DNA of 64,000 nt from Aulostomus chinensis (taxonomy: Eukaryota > Chordata > Actinopteri > Syngnathiformes > Aulostomidae), in NCBI GenBank assembly GCA_037954235.1, contig JBBMOA010000004.1:2028501-2092500 (forward strand), read 5' to 3'. The translations under genes and the position numbers were made by a program. Shown here one piece after another: positions 50,601-61,168 of the stretch (within the stretch, counting starts at the first letter, position 1; each line of letters starts with the position of its first letter). The notes below the pieces were generated by a model. That model did no database searches, was not told the DNA's origin, and was given only the letters and a program-made list of their open reading frames with translations.

Positions 50601-53600
50601 GCCAAAGTAGATACATTTGATTAATTTATTTTCAAGCATGTAATTACGTTGATATTTTGTTTCAGCCCTTGTCTGTTTAGATAAGAGGAGAAATCAGGGA
50701 TCATTGGACTGTATATCATCATCTAGTCACTACGAATATTAGTACCAAATTCATGACGATGAAATATTTCACTTGTAAGTCAAAATTCTGGCTTGAATAG
50801 TTTTCAAAACATTTCTCTCAAAGCCAAAGACTACTTGCCAGTAACTCTAGAGATCAGATTGGGTCATATTCAGCTGTGGTGGTTTTTCCTCTCATGATGG
50901 CTTAAGCAGAATCTGGCTGACTAATTTCCTCATCCTCCCATTTTTTTGGCTCTCTTTCTCCTCCAGGTTTGGTTTGGGGAGAAGTTTGATGCCCCCTTGC
51001 TGAGCCCCAGGAGCCCTCGCAGCCCGTTGGCCCAGCGACATGGCCCCGGCCTTGCAGACGTCTTCCAGTATGACCAGTGGCTGGCAGTGCGACATGAAGC
51101 TACTCTGGTGCCTATGCAGGAGGATCTGGCCATCTGGCTCACAGGCATGCTGGGTATGTTTTGTCTTTAATTTCTCTCCAGCAGCAGTGACACTTGATGC
51201 ACAACATTGTCTTCAAACCTGTGCACATTAGAATCCAAACACAGCAGTTGCATGCTAACAGTTTCCCCCTGGAGGCGAGGAAAATACTCTAGCACAATTG
51301 ACACGGGTGTCCCGTGTAATTGGATTTAGATGCTGCCCTTAGCAAACCACAGAAACGGCAGCGGAACTAAATCCCTCATTCCGCTCATCTCCATTATTCT
51401 GACATCCATTGTCCCTTATGATTTAATGGAGCAGGGAGGAAATTGAAGCCGACTCTATTGTTGACTGACGAAACTGTTGTGTTTAGTATCTGTCACACAT
51501 TCTCACGAGGTACGTGGGGAGGTACCACACACTCAACATGAGTTATCTGAGCCATGGCTGCTATGACCTCTCTCCCATATTTTTGAGACTTTTTAAAGGG
51601 ACATGATTGTCATTCCTGAGGGGAAGGATGCTACAGAAACAGGTGGCGTGCAGTGGATTATGTTTCACCCTCTGGACTCGGCTGTTGTTATACAGAAGAT
51701 AAACTTTTGTGGAGCAATCTATGTCACTTAGTGTTAAGACCATTGTAAATTTTGTTCCCAGTGTGGGTCAGTTAGACTCTGTGGCTTTTGTTGAGTTTCC
51801 TCAGGGGGTGATTTACAATCATGGGAGTGCGATATGTTGTGGAGAAGACTTGTTGAATAGCAAATGTTCTCTAATGTGCAGATTTTTGATAAGGTCAAAA
51901 AAACAAATTACAGGCCAAAACTGTGCTTACGAAGAAAAAAAACAGTGTTGGAATTTTGTACCAGTAAATTTTGCCCTACAAAAACTCAAATGAAGCGCAA
52001 CTCTTGCATGTGAAAAGGATCATTGGTATTGTGCTTGATTCCAGTTGATACTTTTTTACTTTAATTTTTCCAGGAGATGAGGTGAGAGCAGAGTGCTTCA
52101 TGGAGGAGCTGAACAACGGTGTGAAGCTCTGCCAGCTTATCGGTGTGTTGCAGAATAAGATCGCCCAGAGCTGCCCCTCTGCACTTGGCAAGGTGAGTCA
52201 GACAGCAGGGATGAAAATAGCTCTGGTCTGAAGGGCAGCTTTCATGCTCACAGACAGTAAGGACACATCTCCCTGAATTCATTTGTTGGGTATGAAGTAG
52301 TCCCACTCTCCCATGATCCTGGTGTGCTTTTGTTATAAAATGTCAGGCTGAATGGGGAAGTGAGGCTGAACCCCAGTGTCCAATCTGCTAACATCAGCTA
52401 AAGGCTATGTCTGCACTGAAACAGCATTTTCAATCACTCCATTTAAACTTCTTTTTTGTTTGAGACTATATGCATGAAAAATATTTTGCTTTGTACAAGA
52501 AGGGTTTAAAAAATGTTGTTATTATTATTATAATAATTATATGTACAAAAAAAAACAAAACAGTTCCCAGTCTTTCTAAGTTCATAGAAGTAAAGCAACT
52601 AGATTTGGGAACCAGCACAGTTACACTTGGGACATGAATAGATTTTTTTTTTTTTTCACTGAGTACGAAATGGGAGAAAAATACCTTCTACTGTCTTTTT
52701 TTTTTTTTTTTTTTAACCTGCATGGACATTCCAGATCATGGCAACCAAAGGCTGTAATTTAAAGTGGTTTTATGCGCTCTTATCTGGGCTCTGCGACGGG
52801 GGAGGGGGGGTGGGGGTGCAGCAGCAGCAAGGCTTTAAATTCTGCTATTTGTTGAACACTGTTTCATGTTACTAAACATGCCAACATCGCTATGTAAGAT
52901 GATTCATCACAAGCTTCTTGTACTTGATAGCTCTTCCCCATGAGGAAGGTGGCTTGTAAGCGGGACGCGTCTCCTGGTTCTTTCTTCGCCCGTGACAACA
53001 CCGCCAACTTCCTTGCTTGGTGTCGACAAATTGGTGTGGAGGAGACCTACCTGTTTGAGTCTGAGGGTCTCGGTAAGAGCTGCAGCTCACATCACACCCA
53101 GGTTTTTTACTTGACCTGTCTTCATTGTGCAGAGTAGCTCTCTTTTACGATGGTGCCAACAGTGCGTGTGAGGCAGAGGAACGTACTTTATAATCGCACA
53201 AAACAAGGGGTTAAGGAAACTAAAACAGCAGGTCTGTTAAACACAACATGAATGGTTGATGGCATCATGTCCGCATTTGGAGTAGCTTTTTGTCAACTAA
53301 TGTTTGCATTCTTTGTGGAAAGAACTCATTACACAAACGTCATGTCAAAATACATCATAAAAAAGGAAGAAAGAAAGTAAAACATAAAAACAAAACCTTT
53401 TTTACTCATTATTGGATTATTTGTCTTAGAAGCCCATTAATGCCTTGGTTTTTGACCAAGCTTCATTGCATCGTCCTTGATATTTTGCAAATGCCTCTCA
53501 TTTGCCTTCCTCTCCAGAACCAGACAAGAAGATGGATACCATCAGCTTTGTGCACATTAGGGAGCTAGGAGCCACAATCATTAGACTACTAGTCTAACGC

Positions 53601-56600
53601 AAATAGTGGAAGTGAATGACAAGTGTTAGCCCTTTCTCCTCTCCTCTTTTATTTTAATTTCTTTGTCATGCAGTGTTGGAGTCTAAGATTAGTTGTATGA
53701 AGGTTTCTACCAATGAATACTGAAGGAATTTTTTTTTTTTATATTTACTACTGCTTTTATCTCAAGAACGCATTTAGGTGCCTGATTTCTTCACAGACTT
53801 TCATAACTTCGCAGTGATGATGAAGGGAAAAACCTTAAAAAAAAAACAGGCAAAAAAAAAAAAAAAGTCAAGCCTTCCTCATTCATGACTGTTCCAAAGA
53901 TAAATCCCACACTTGGAGCTGACGTCTGGCTTCACGTTGAGGTTGCTCGCTATGTAAAACAGACAAGACCTCTGCTGTAAGCTCCTAATATCTTGGCAGA
54001 GCTGATGAGCTGATTCTGTGCTCAGAGCCTTCTTCTTAATGGGTTAATAGGATTGGTCATGCGGAGCAATCCCCCTGAGTAATCGGGTATGGGGGATCAC
54101 TTCATTACACGTAATGGTTCGGCCCAAAAACCAGAATGGAATATTTTAGGAGGAGAGATGACCAAAGTAGCGTAAAGTGCCTCAACAAGGTTTTTATTTT
54201 TAACATCCTCGGGTGCCTTAATGTTTTGCTGTCCACTCCAAACCTGTGTTCTCTCCTTCGTGACTCTCAACTTCCCCTCTGGGAGTCATTAACTTATATG
54301 TCACGTTTGCAAATGCAGCATGCACATTTTGTTTGCCCTCAACTCTCTCTGGCAGCCTGCTCTGCCCACTCTACTGAAGTCTAAAAAGAGCAGGGCTGCT
54401 GCTTCTGTGTTGTTTCACTCCTGCTGTGTTTTCTGCCTCAGTGCTACACAAGGAGCCTCGGCAGGTGTGTCTCTGTCTGCTAGAGATTGGCCGCATCGTC
54501 TCCAAGTACGTCCTTCATCACCAAAGCAAAAAGCTCCTTAGATAACTAAGTCGTGGTTCCACGAGTGCCAGACAACATGCTATGTGTGTGTGTCTGTCAG
54601 GTACGGCGTGGAGCCTCCCGTTCTGGTGAAGCTGGAGAAGGAGATCGAGCTGGAGGAGACTCTGCTGTTGACGGAGGAGCCACCTCCAGCCGTCAAGACC
54701 TTCAGTGTGTGCTGCCAGCATGGCGGCCTTTACCAGCCCGGGGTGAGTTCTGACTGACAGCTGGAACAGGCGGACAGGAAACAAGTGCCATGCAGGGTTT
54801 ACAGTTGGAATGTGAAACCATATGAATGACCTTCCTTTTGTGGGTCACGTAAATGCGCACAAACATCTATTCCTGTTGGTGATGATGTTCACTCCTGACC
54901 ACTACAGGTAGTAGAAAAGAAGTGATATTATGCTTTTATCTGAGGATTTTTGGTGGGTTTCTTTTTTTTTTTTTTTTTCATGGCCAATCTTGATTTTCCG
55001 TACCTGACCATATTTGGACAACTGGGTGGGATTGTGGATGTATAAATAGAAATGATACTGTAGCTAGGGCTGGGCACCTTCAAAAATTTTCAGTACCGGT
55101 ATGGTACTTTTTTTCGGTAACAATTTAATTTTAAAAAATTAGTTGAAAGAAAATTACATTACACCTTTTCATTACAAAACTTTGCGTTTGCCTCTTTTGA
55201 AATCCGGCGGTTGAGCCTTCCTCATCCCAGCCTTTTGACCGGGGGGGCATTTCTTATCTCACCGTCTCTCGCGTCTCTCTCACACACATGCAGGTAACAA
55301 AACACACACACGTGTAACATGTGTTACTGGAAGCCAAGTATAATGTTCGTTGGATGGTGAAGTCATGAACCGCCCTACTCTGCCTCAAATTGGCAGTCAG
55401 GATATCAGGGTAAGCCAATCAGAGAGAGAGTAAGGTGGAGCCTTCCTCTACCATCCTAGACCACTCGTCGCCAGAGTCGCCACCGGCAGTATTATCAGAG
55501 CTTTGCTTTTTACCTCGCAAGTACCGAAAATTGGCACCGAAAAACAGACATTTTCGGTGCCTGGTACTTCCAAGGCATTTCAGTCGGTGCTCTAAAAGTA
55601 CCGAAGTTCGGTGCCCACCCCTCATTGTAGCTGTGTTTAATGTGATGATACAGCACACTCCTCTTTTGAAAGGTTGCAAGGTTGAAAGGTGTCATGACAA
55701 ACTGAAGTAGTTGTAACTATTAGCCAGGATGATGGACACCTAAAATATCTGATTTGTTTGGAAGAATGCAACTATTGTTTGAAATCATGAGGCATTCACA
55801 ATGGCGGAGCACTTGTGTCCTGATTCTGTTGTTATTTCAACTGGTCAGCCTCCAGTTACCATAATGCCGAACTTACTTTATGGTCATTTTTTACTCTTAC
55901 GCATGACCATGATATCCAAAATGAAGATCCTGTTGTATTGAAGAAGACTTGAACCAAATGATTGAGCCTGTAAATGTAAAGAGTTAATAAATCCAGTAAG
56001 AGGTTGGGTGATTCTTCTCAGACTTCTATACAGTCTTTCAGTGGTTTCGCCCCCTGTTGGCCTGTAGAAAGAATGGAAGCTAACGTCCTTCCACATTGAT
56101 TGTCCTGTTTGTTTTAGTGAACAGTCTTGCTTGCTGAAGAAAGTAACGTGTGGTCTCGTGTTCCTCAGCAGCTGACCATGTCAGTATCACATCGTTTGTG
56201 CATGTGCGACCCACATGAACGGCGGCCGACAGCAGCTCTTGCCGCTTCGTTGGTGCCCTGTAGGGTTCATGACACACCACATCTGACCATGTGATGCTCC
56301 CTCAGCGCCCTGCGAATCACTGGCACATGTGACATTTAGGCTCCAGATATGTGGCGTCACACAGCCGCAGGAACACACACTTAAATATATAAATATTCCA
56401 TCTTTACACTGCGCGTAGAGTCCTCCATCACCAGTCTGGCGGCAGTTTGACTCGTGTCTAGTTGACTGGGCATCAGAGTTGGCGGATCTATTCCCAGAGG
56501 AGACAGCTGTGCTAAAAATAACTGCGTTTAGTCAGGCAGAATTAATTCGGAAATGTATCAGTGTTTATATGTTTAAGTTGCTGTTTGCAGCAAACGCTGT

Positions 56601-58970
56601 CAGTAAAAGTTATTGTAGACCAATAATGTGTCTTCCCCTCCAGCACCATGTCAGTTGTTTCTCCTCTGAGAGAATGGAGGGGACGGGGTGGCATGTTGGT
56701 GGATGAGAAATGATAATTAGTCCTCCGTTGTTCCTTCCCTCAGGAACACGGCATGGACGACCCACCCTGCAATTGCTCCAACAGAGTGTCCATCGAGTAT
56801 CTGTCTGAGGGCCGCTACCGCCTGGGAGACAAGACCATCTTTATCCGGGTGAGAAAACACACACCCGCGCACACACTCAGGCAGGGGTCAGCCAATGCTC
56901 AGTGATCAATGTTCTGTTTGCGTTCATGTTTACTGTTTTTTGGCCAGGAAATATTCCTCAAAGGCATTAAAAAATAATCATGACAAAAAAAATCACAAAT
57001 TTCTGGGTAAAAACGTGTATGAACCCTAAAGTTTGAAAAGGGCCAACTCCTTTTTATATTGGCTTCGTCAAGTTTTTCTGGCTAAAACGCAAATGTTCCC
57101 TTTACTAATTATTATGCCAATACCAAAAATTTCGTATATGCTGTATCTCTCGAGTGGGAAAAGGATGGTGACCACTGGTCTGGACCCACAAGACTTTTTG
57201 CATATGTTCCTCACTCACAACTCTTAGAGCAAACGGGATCTTTGTGTCCCGCAAAGCCAAAATTGCACCACCATTGTGGTCATTGCACCACAGATGTACT
57301 GCAGTGACCACAATGATTCTGTAAATCTGTTTAAAGTGGCACCTGTATCAGTGTCATTGAACACTGGAGTTCAAGGCCAGTGTACTACTGTGTTTATAGT
57401 CTATTCAGAGTACTGCAGGCTGACTGGCAGCATGTAAGCTTGTTACCTAATAACGGTGGATTGGCGTCAGTCGATTACATCACGATTACTCTGCTGCCCC
57501 GAGCCAGACAGCTTGTTTTTACAAGGGAACTTCCACCTGAATGTCACTCTGGGTTTCAAAAAAAAAAATCCCAAAAAAGACCTTATTTTATTGTTGCGGG
57601 AGAAATTTCAAGCCTTTTTTTTTGTGGCTCCACAGATGCTTCATGGTAAACATGTGATGGTGCGTGTTGGTGGTGGCTGGGACACGCTGCGTGGCTTCCT
57701 GATGAAATATGACCCACTGCGGGTGCTGCAGTTCACCACTCTGGAGCAGAAGATCCTGTCGTTTCAGAAAGGCCCCCCCGGCTTGGGAGGTCACCATAGT
57801 AACGCAGCTCCCCCTCCTCCTCCTGACATGGACCCCCTCGCTGCTGTCAACGACCTCATCTCCTCCTCAGCCTCCTCCTCATCATCCTCCTCTTCATCAT
57901 CTTCTTCCAGCTCGGCCTGCAAGCCACCGTCTCTGACGAATCCCACACAGACCTGTCGGTCCCATGCAGCCTCACCCGCCTGCACACCCACACTGCCCAG
58001 AAAAGGTGCTGCTTCAGTGCCGAAGAAGAACCTTCAGATAAGTCCCTCCTATCCCAGGAAGCCCACGCAGCTGCCACTGCCCAGCACCACCAAAGGCTCT
58101 TCATCTCTGCCTGCCTCACCTGTGGGGAACTCAAAGCAGTCTCCCAGTGCGGGGGGTCAGGAGTTGCAGCGCAGAGCTCTGACTCCATCGGCATCACCTG
58201 CACCCACAGAGCCACACTCCTCATCCAAGGGGAGGCTCAGACCTTTACCCCGCAACACCGCGTGTCAACCCCGGAGCCCCGTCTGCCCTGAACCGTCTTC
58301 CAAATGTCCCAAACCCTCCAGCCCCTGCACTTCCCCCACTGCCACCCCTGTGCCTCGGCCCGTCACTGCGCCTGCACGGACACCAACCTCTAAAGATGCC
58401 CGACCCCCAACGGGCGCCGGCCAGCGCTCGCGGCTTGCACAACGCCGTCCTGGCTCCCCAGCCTCACGCCTTCGTTTAGAGGCGGCCAGACGGGTGCGGA
58501 CAGCAGCACGAGCTGCAGCATCGCCATCTTCCAGGGCAACAACGCCAACTCCATCTAATTCAAGCTCTCGGATAGCTTCCCCATCAATGCCAAAACCTGC
58601 CTCCTCCCTGTGCAACCTCAAAGATGCCACAGCCAAAGTGAAGGGGCCGTCCCCGACCAAGGCGGCTGCCACCACTCCACGAGGCGCCACTACTCCTGGG
58701 CGGGTCCCAGGGGTGAGCACGGGCCCCTCCACCACCAGCAAAGCCAATCAGAAAGCAGTAGCCACATCGCAGTGGGCGGGGCAAAAGCAAGCGGTCTCAA
58801 CTAACCCCATCAATGGGATCCTCAAACCTGAACTGCCTCCCACACAAAAAGCCAGCACTAACGTCAAAGCTAAGCCGGAGCCCAGCGTCAGCAAGAAGAT
58901 CCCTCAGTGGAAGGGCAAGCGGGAGGAGCCTTACTTTGAAATGAGCGGTAAGAGGAGGCCGAGGACGTGA
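43734..58970 (+). CDS. gas2l3: GAS2-like protein 3, complete
   Basis: GAS2L3 binds F-actin and microtubules, localises to the constriction zone and midbody, and is needed for accurate cytokinesis. Eight coding exons (43734-43757, 50967-51153, 52074-52192, 52931-53072, 54442-54505, 54601-54742, 56744-56848, 57636-58970) join in frame to 705 codons plus stop; the human protein is about 690 residues. From the N-terminus: conserved MAVQTGIQVWFGEKFD, then HGPGLADVFQYDQW; a calponin-homology domain at about 47-180 (PMQEDLAIWLTGML, FFARDNTANFLAWCR, LLEIGRIVSKYGVEPPVLVK); a GAR microtubule-binding domain at about 230-295 (DPPCNCSNRVSIEYLSEGRY, HGKHVMVRVGGGWDTL); a basic Ser/Pro/Ala-rich tail; and the conserved C-terminus EEPYFEMSGKRRPRT. 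The start has G at -3 and G at +4. All junctions are GT-AG. Length, tail and end favour GAS2L3 over GAS2, GAS2L1 or GAS2L2. Confidence 0.97.
45690..46332 (-). mobile_element. non-autonomous pogo-like (Tigger-type) element
   Basis: On the minus strand this begins TACCGTATTTACCGGACTTT, continues through CACTTTGAACCCTGTGGCTT, and ends with GGTGCGGCTAATATATGAA and GTGCGGCTTATATTCCGATG. This is the familiar fish GCGGCTTATA/CCGGA terminal pattern. The interior keeps only the last part of a transposase reading frame, so it is an internal-deletion derivative. It sits inside the hAT-like remnant. Confidence 0.55.
45914..46180 (-). pseudogene. C-terminal remnant of a pogo-like transposase
   Basis: On the minus strand a frame reads WSSVKESMITNGF, stop, MAGLLHEEDS, then an acidic tail (LPPDESDVESDTD, LRLFSSDTEENDFSCFS). 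This resembles the end of pogo-like transposases, in which a W..V....I..GFRKAG motif precedes an acidic tail. One in-frame stop at 46106-46108 interrupts it at the position of that GF-x-x-AG motif. The DDE core is missing. Confidence 0.45.
47622..47657. repeat. compound (GT)n-(GA)n microsatellite
   Basis: A run of GT units directly followed by GA units, in a gas2l3 intron. Confidence 0.85.
50076..50254 (-). mobile_element. tRNA-derived SINE with 14-bp target-site duplication
   Basis: The minus-strand head, GGGGGCAGCATGGCTCACAG then ATAGAGAGGCTGTCTAGCAA, has the same A-box start as the SINE at 31581. The B-box region is TTTTGATCCTC, then CCTTGAGCAAGATACGG. The tail ends ATACAAAATGGATGGAT, the GGATGGAT type of fish LINE/SINE 3' ends. 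It is flanked by CATACCCTTGACCC at 50062-50075 and again at 50255-50268, a clean target duplication. It is a 5'-complete but internally shortened copy compared with 31581. Confidence 0.85.
50967..51153 (+). CDS. gas2l3: gas2l3 coding exon 2
   Basis: Acceptor CTCCTCCAG; donor G|GTATGT. It encodes VWFGEKFDAPLLSPRSPRSP through EDLAIWLTGML plus one base, covering the start of the CH domain. Confidence 0.96.
52074..52192 (+). CDS. gas2l3: gas2l3 coding exon 3
   Basis: Acceptor TTTTTCCAG; donor AAG|GTGAGT. It encodes the CH-domain part DEVRAECFMEELNNGVKLCQ, then LIGVLQNKIAQSC to ALGK. Confidence 0.96.
52931..53072 (+). CDS. gas2l3: gas2l3 coding exon 4
   Basis: Acceptor TTGATAG (weak pyrimidine tract); donor G|GTAAGA. 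It encodes LFPMRKVACKRDASPG, then FFARDNTANFLAWCRQIGVE to LFESEGL. Confidence 0.95.
54442..54505 (+). CDS. gas2l3: gas2l3 coding exon 5
   Basis: Acceptor CTGCCTCAG; donor AA|GTACGT. This short exon encodes the CH end, LHKEPRQVCLCLLEIGRIVS. The split lysine codon is completed by the first base of the next exon. Confidence 0.94.
54601..54742 (+). CDS. gas2l3: gas2l3 coding exon 6
   Basis: Acceptor TGTCTGTCAG; donor GGG|GTGAGT. It encodes YGVEPPVLVKLEKEIELEET through CCQHGGLYQPG, the linker between the CH and GAR domains. Confidence 0.95.
55065..55623. mobile_element. non-autonomous hAT element (MITE) with near-perfect 8-bp duplication
   Basis: A 559-base element. The left end is TAGGGCTGGGCACC. 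The right end, reverse-complemented, is GAGGGGTGGGCACC, so 12 of 14 terminal bases pair. The flanks are ACTGTAGC (55057-55064) and ATTGTAGC (55624-55631), 7 of 8 identical, as expected for an aged hAT insertion. The interior has repeated GTACCG/CGGTAC words close to both ends and no transposase. It lies in the gas2l3 intron before the GAR exons. Confidence 0.8.
56744..56848 (+). CDS. gas2l3: gas2l3 coding exon 7
   Basis: Acceptor TTCCCTCAG; donor CGG|GTGAGA. It encodes EHGMDDPPCNCSNRVSIEYL, then SEGRYRLGDKTIFIR, the first half of the GAR domain. Confidence 0.96.
57636..58970 (+). CDS. gas2l3: gas2l3 last coding exon
   Basis: Acceptor GGCTCCACAG; stop TGA at 58968-58970. It starts MLHGKHVMVRVGGGWDTLRG, the second half of the GAR domain. 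A serine run (about 15 consecutive residues, TCC/TCA/TCT codons, near 57860-57910) follows, then a long tail rich in Ser, Pro, Ala, Arg and Lys. The C-terminal ...REEPYFEMSGKRRPRT is conserved in GAS2L3. High-GC antisense ORFs here are shadows of this exon. Confidence 0.97.
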   Translation: MLHGKHVMVRVGGGWDTLRGFLMKYDPLRVLQFTTLEQKILSFQKGPPGLGGHHSNAAPPPPPDMDPLAAVNDLISSSASSSSSSSSSSSSSSACKPPSLTNPTQTCRSHAASPACTPTLPRKGAASVPKKNLQISPSYPRKPTQLPLPSTTKGSSSLPASPVGNSKQSPSAGGQELQRRALTPSASPAPTEPHSSSKGRLRPLPRNTACQPRSPVCPEPSSKCPKPSSPCTSPTATPVPRPVTAPARTPTSKDARPPTGAGQRSRLAQRRPGSPASRLRLEAARRVRTAARAAASPSSRATTPTPSNSSSRIASPSMPKPASSLCNLKDATAKVKGPSPTKAAATTPRGATTPGRVPGVSTGPSTTSKANQKAVATSQWAGQKQAVSTNPINGILKPELPPTQKASTNVKAKPEPSVSKKIPQWKGKREEPYFEMSGKRRPRT

Positions 58971-59942
58971 CGGCGCAGACTTGGCCAGAGCCAGCAGGCA
59001 GCCAGCACTTGTTGGAGCTCCGACTCTACTCTCTACTACTGTCACTAACGTCTTGTTTCATCGTTGGTTTTATATAATATTTAATAGTCTTTTATTTTTT
59101 AATCCAAAAGGGTCAAAGATGCTTTGTTTTTGTCTTTGTGATGAATTAACGTAGCTTCCTTGTTCAAACTCAAAGTTGCACAATGTTTACATTTCCGCCT
59201 GGTTACATGTACAACCGTGTTAAAGAACTTGTCTGAACTTTTAAGAACAAAGGGTTTAATTTGTAGAAAACTCAAACTAACCTCAACTCTTTTATTTATC
59301 TCATCGCAAGGTCACAGCCATGATGTAGTTTTGCATGCTTCTGCGAACAGAAGGGCAAAGCAGCTCCTGTGACCTCCAACAGATTACCAAAGTGGGATCA
59401 TTTCGCACGAACAACCGGTCAGATATTTGTGCATAAACGATATCGAGGTGCGAGGTTTGTCTCGTTGGCGCTGGACAAAGCGCCATCAAGAACAGGTCTT
59501 TCTGTCGCGTGCCTTCATCAGAAATCTGAGCGGCATTAGAATGTATTAGATGATGGGATGTGAGGGGTCGAATACATTTTTACTGATGATTATATTGCAC
59601 AGTGTGTACAAGCGAGTGCTCATGACTGGACGGACGCCGCAGTCAAACTACTGATCAAACGCCTCTTTTCTTTTACAGGAAAACACTTTAGAGCAGAAAC
59701 TTCTCGGTGTATGTTTTTTAATGGGTTTAAATTTTTTGGTGTACGTATAAAATTCTAGTTTTCTATGTGGTGTTCGTGCGTGTATGCGTGTTTTTAAATG
59801 GCATATATATTATCAGTGAGGCTTTTTTCTTCTATGGCACTTTACAGGAACCTCTGTTTGTCACGATTTGAATGTCGATAGTGTCTCTTGTTCCAGCTAC
59901 CTTTTGTCTTTTTTGATTAATAAATGGAAGTGTTTTAAAGAA
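58971..59942 (+). terminator. gas2l3: gas2l3 3' UTR and poly(A) signal
   Basis: A canonical AATAAA at 59919-59924 lies about 950 bases after the stop codon. It is followed within about 20 bases by an A run (59941-59950) and then GT-rich sequence (CTCGGTGATGTTGCTTC), as expected at a cleavage site. No earlier strong signal is seen. Confidence 0.75.
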
Positions 59943-60527
59943 AAAAAAAACTGCATCTCGGTGATGTTGCTTCTTGTTCGTCCCATTTTGTTTTCCGAGT
60001 GTTTTCTTTGCACCGATACTTGAAGCTCAGTTATCTGGTGCTTGGAAATTAAGCGGTTCAGAAAGCCAAACAGGGGCTTTGTAACATACAGGAATGAACC
60101 AAGTATTATTAAATTAAAAAAAAAACAACCTTTGTATTTTATAGAGCATTTGTAAGGTATTCTAGACAATATCAATTAAAACAAAGACCAAAAACCTCTG
60201 AATTAAAGCATTCAAAACAGGCGAAAATACTGAGAACACTAAATTATTTTTTAAACAGACAAAAGACCAATGAAATGTTAATTTACAGCAAATTGTGAAA
60301 AAAATATTTGAAAAAAATCAATTAAATTTATATCAAGAGGCTCAAGTCCAAATGATCCCCAACAAAAACTTGAAACTGAATTTGACATCGTTCAATGTTA
60401 AAATCGTGGATTAAAGTTATAGCTTATATATAAATATATATAAAATATATATATATTTTATATATATATATTTTATATATATATATATTTTATATATATA
60501 TAAAATATATATATATTTTATATAATA

Positions 60528-60579
<52 letters not shown>

Positions 60580-61168
60580 AACAGCGGCTTCTGCTGACAT
60601 AAATGGCAAATTACAGTTCAGTAAAATCATGATTGGGGGGGAAAAAAAAATTTTGACACCCAGACTGGAAAAAAACATGAACAAGACTCAAATGTTCAGA
60701 ATTACCAGCTATCTTCAAGCTCCTGAAAGCAGCACTATAAACTAGCAGTGCTACGTGGTTGAAAAACATACAGCGTTCGGAGGAATAAAATAGTCATCAT
60801 ACTGCTTACCACAATCAGTGCTCCATTTAAACTATGTTCAAAGTGTTGTTAAAGTTAAAATTGCTGTTCTGTAACTGCTGGCAAAATATTGTAATAAATG
60901 GGGGGGGGGAAAAGTGTCTGGAATAGTACATTCAGTCATGAGTGTTTATCGTTCAGTTCATTTCTGAAGTTTAATGACACAAATATTTAATCATTTTAAC
61001 TGCAGAATATTGAACCTGTGAAAGATCTTTATCATGGGGAGGATTTGGTGCACATATTAAAGGTGATATGAATTGTTTTACTGGTACCTTGATTGGCAGG
61101 GTACATTGAATATCTTTAATATTAAATCAGCAGTAATATGTACATGTACGTATGTATACTCATATTCA
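59943..61168. other. intergenic region downstream of gas2l3
   Basis: AT-rich sequence containing the palindromic AT tract at 60.42-60.58 kb and poly(A)/poly(G) runs. No gene is recognised. Confidence 0.7.
60421..60575. repeat. palindromic AT minisatellite/microsatellite
   Basis: Alternating (AT)n blocks separated by AAAA or TTTT (ATATATAAAATATATATATA, then ATTTTATATATA) that are reverse complements of each other, followed by a pure (AT)n run. This arrangement can fold into long hairpins or cruciforms. Confidence 0.9.

Larger units (their letters stand above)
43758..50966 (+). other. gas2l3: gas2l3 intron after the first coding exon (7.2 kb)
   Basis: Holds the nested hAT/pogo-like block at 45.5-46.8 kb, a (GT)n(GA)n tract at about 47.63 kb and a SINE at 50.1 kb. 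A strong-looking isolated acceptor (TTGTCTTTTTCAG, 47910) followed after 25 bases by GTGAGA could be a microexon, but has no other support. No other gene is recognised. Confidence 0.65.
51154..57635 (+). other. gas2l3: gas2l3 introns 3-8 between the CH/GAR exons
   Basis: The introns are 51154-52073, 52193-52930, 53073-54441, 54506-54600, 54743-56743 and 56849-57635. They hold poly(T) and poly(A) runs (52640, 52700, 53730, 53850, 54963) and one hAT MITE at 55065. Otherwise nothing beyond short ORFs is recognised. The 95-base intron at 54506 is near the lower size limit usual for fish. Confidence 0.75.

Noticed and set aside
57456..57635. The long last-exon frame of gas2l3 stays open for 60 codons upstream of the acceptor
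   Set aside because: The sequence before 57636 is poly(A)/poly(T)-rich intron with a clear CCACAG acceptor, and the family sequence resumes exactly at MLHGKHVMVR. The open stretch is chance.
57791..59045. Several minus-strand ORFs of 60-160 codons opposite gas2l3
   Set aside because: They are shadows of the GC-rich Ser/Pro/Ala codons of the gas2l3 tail; none resembles a protein family.
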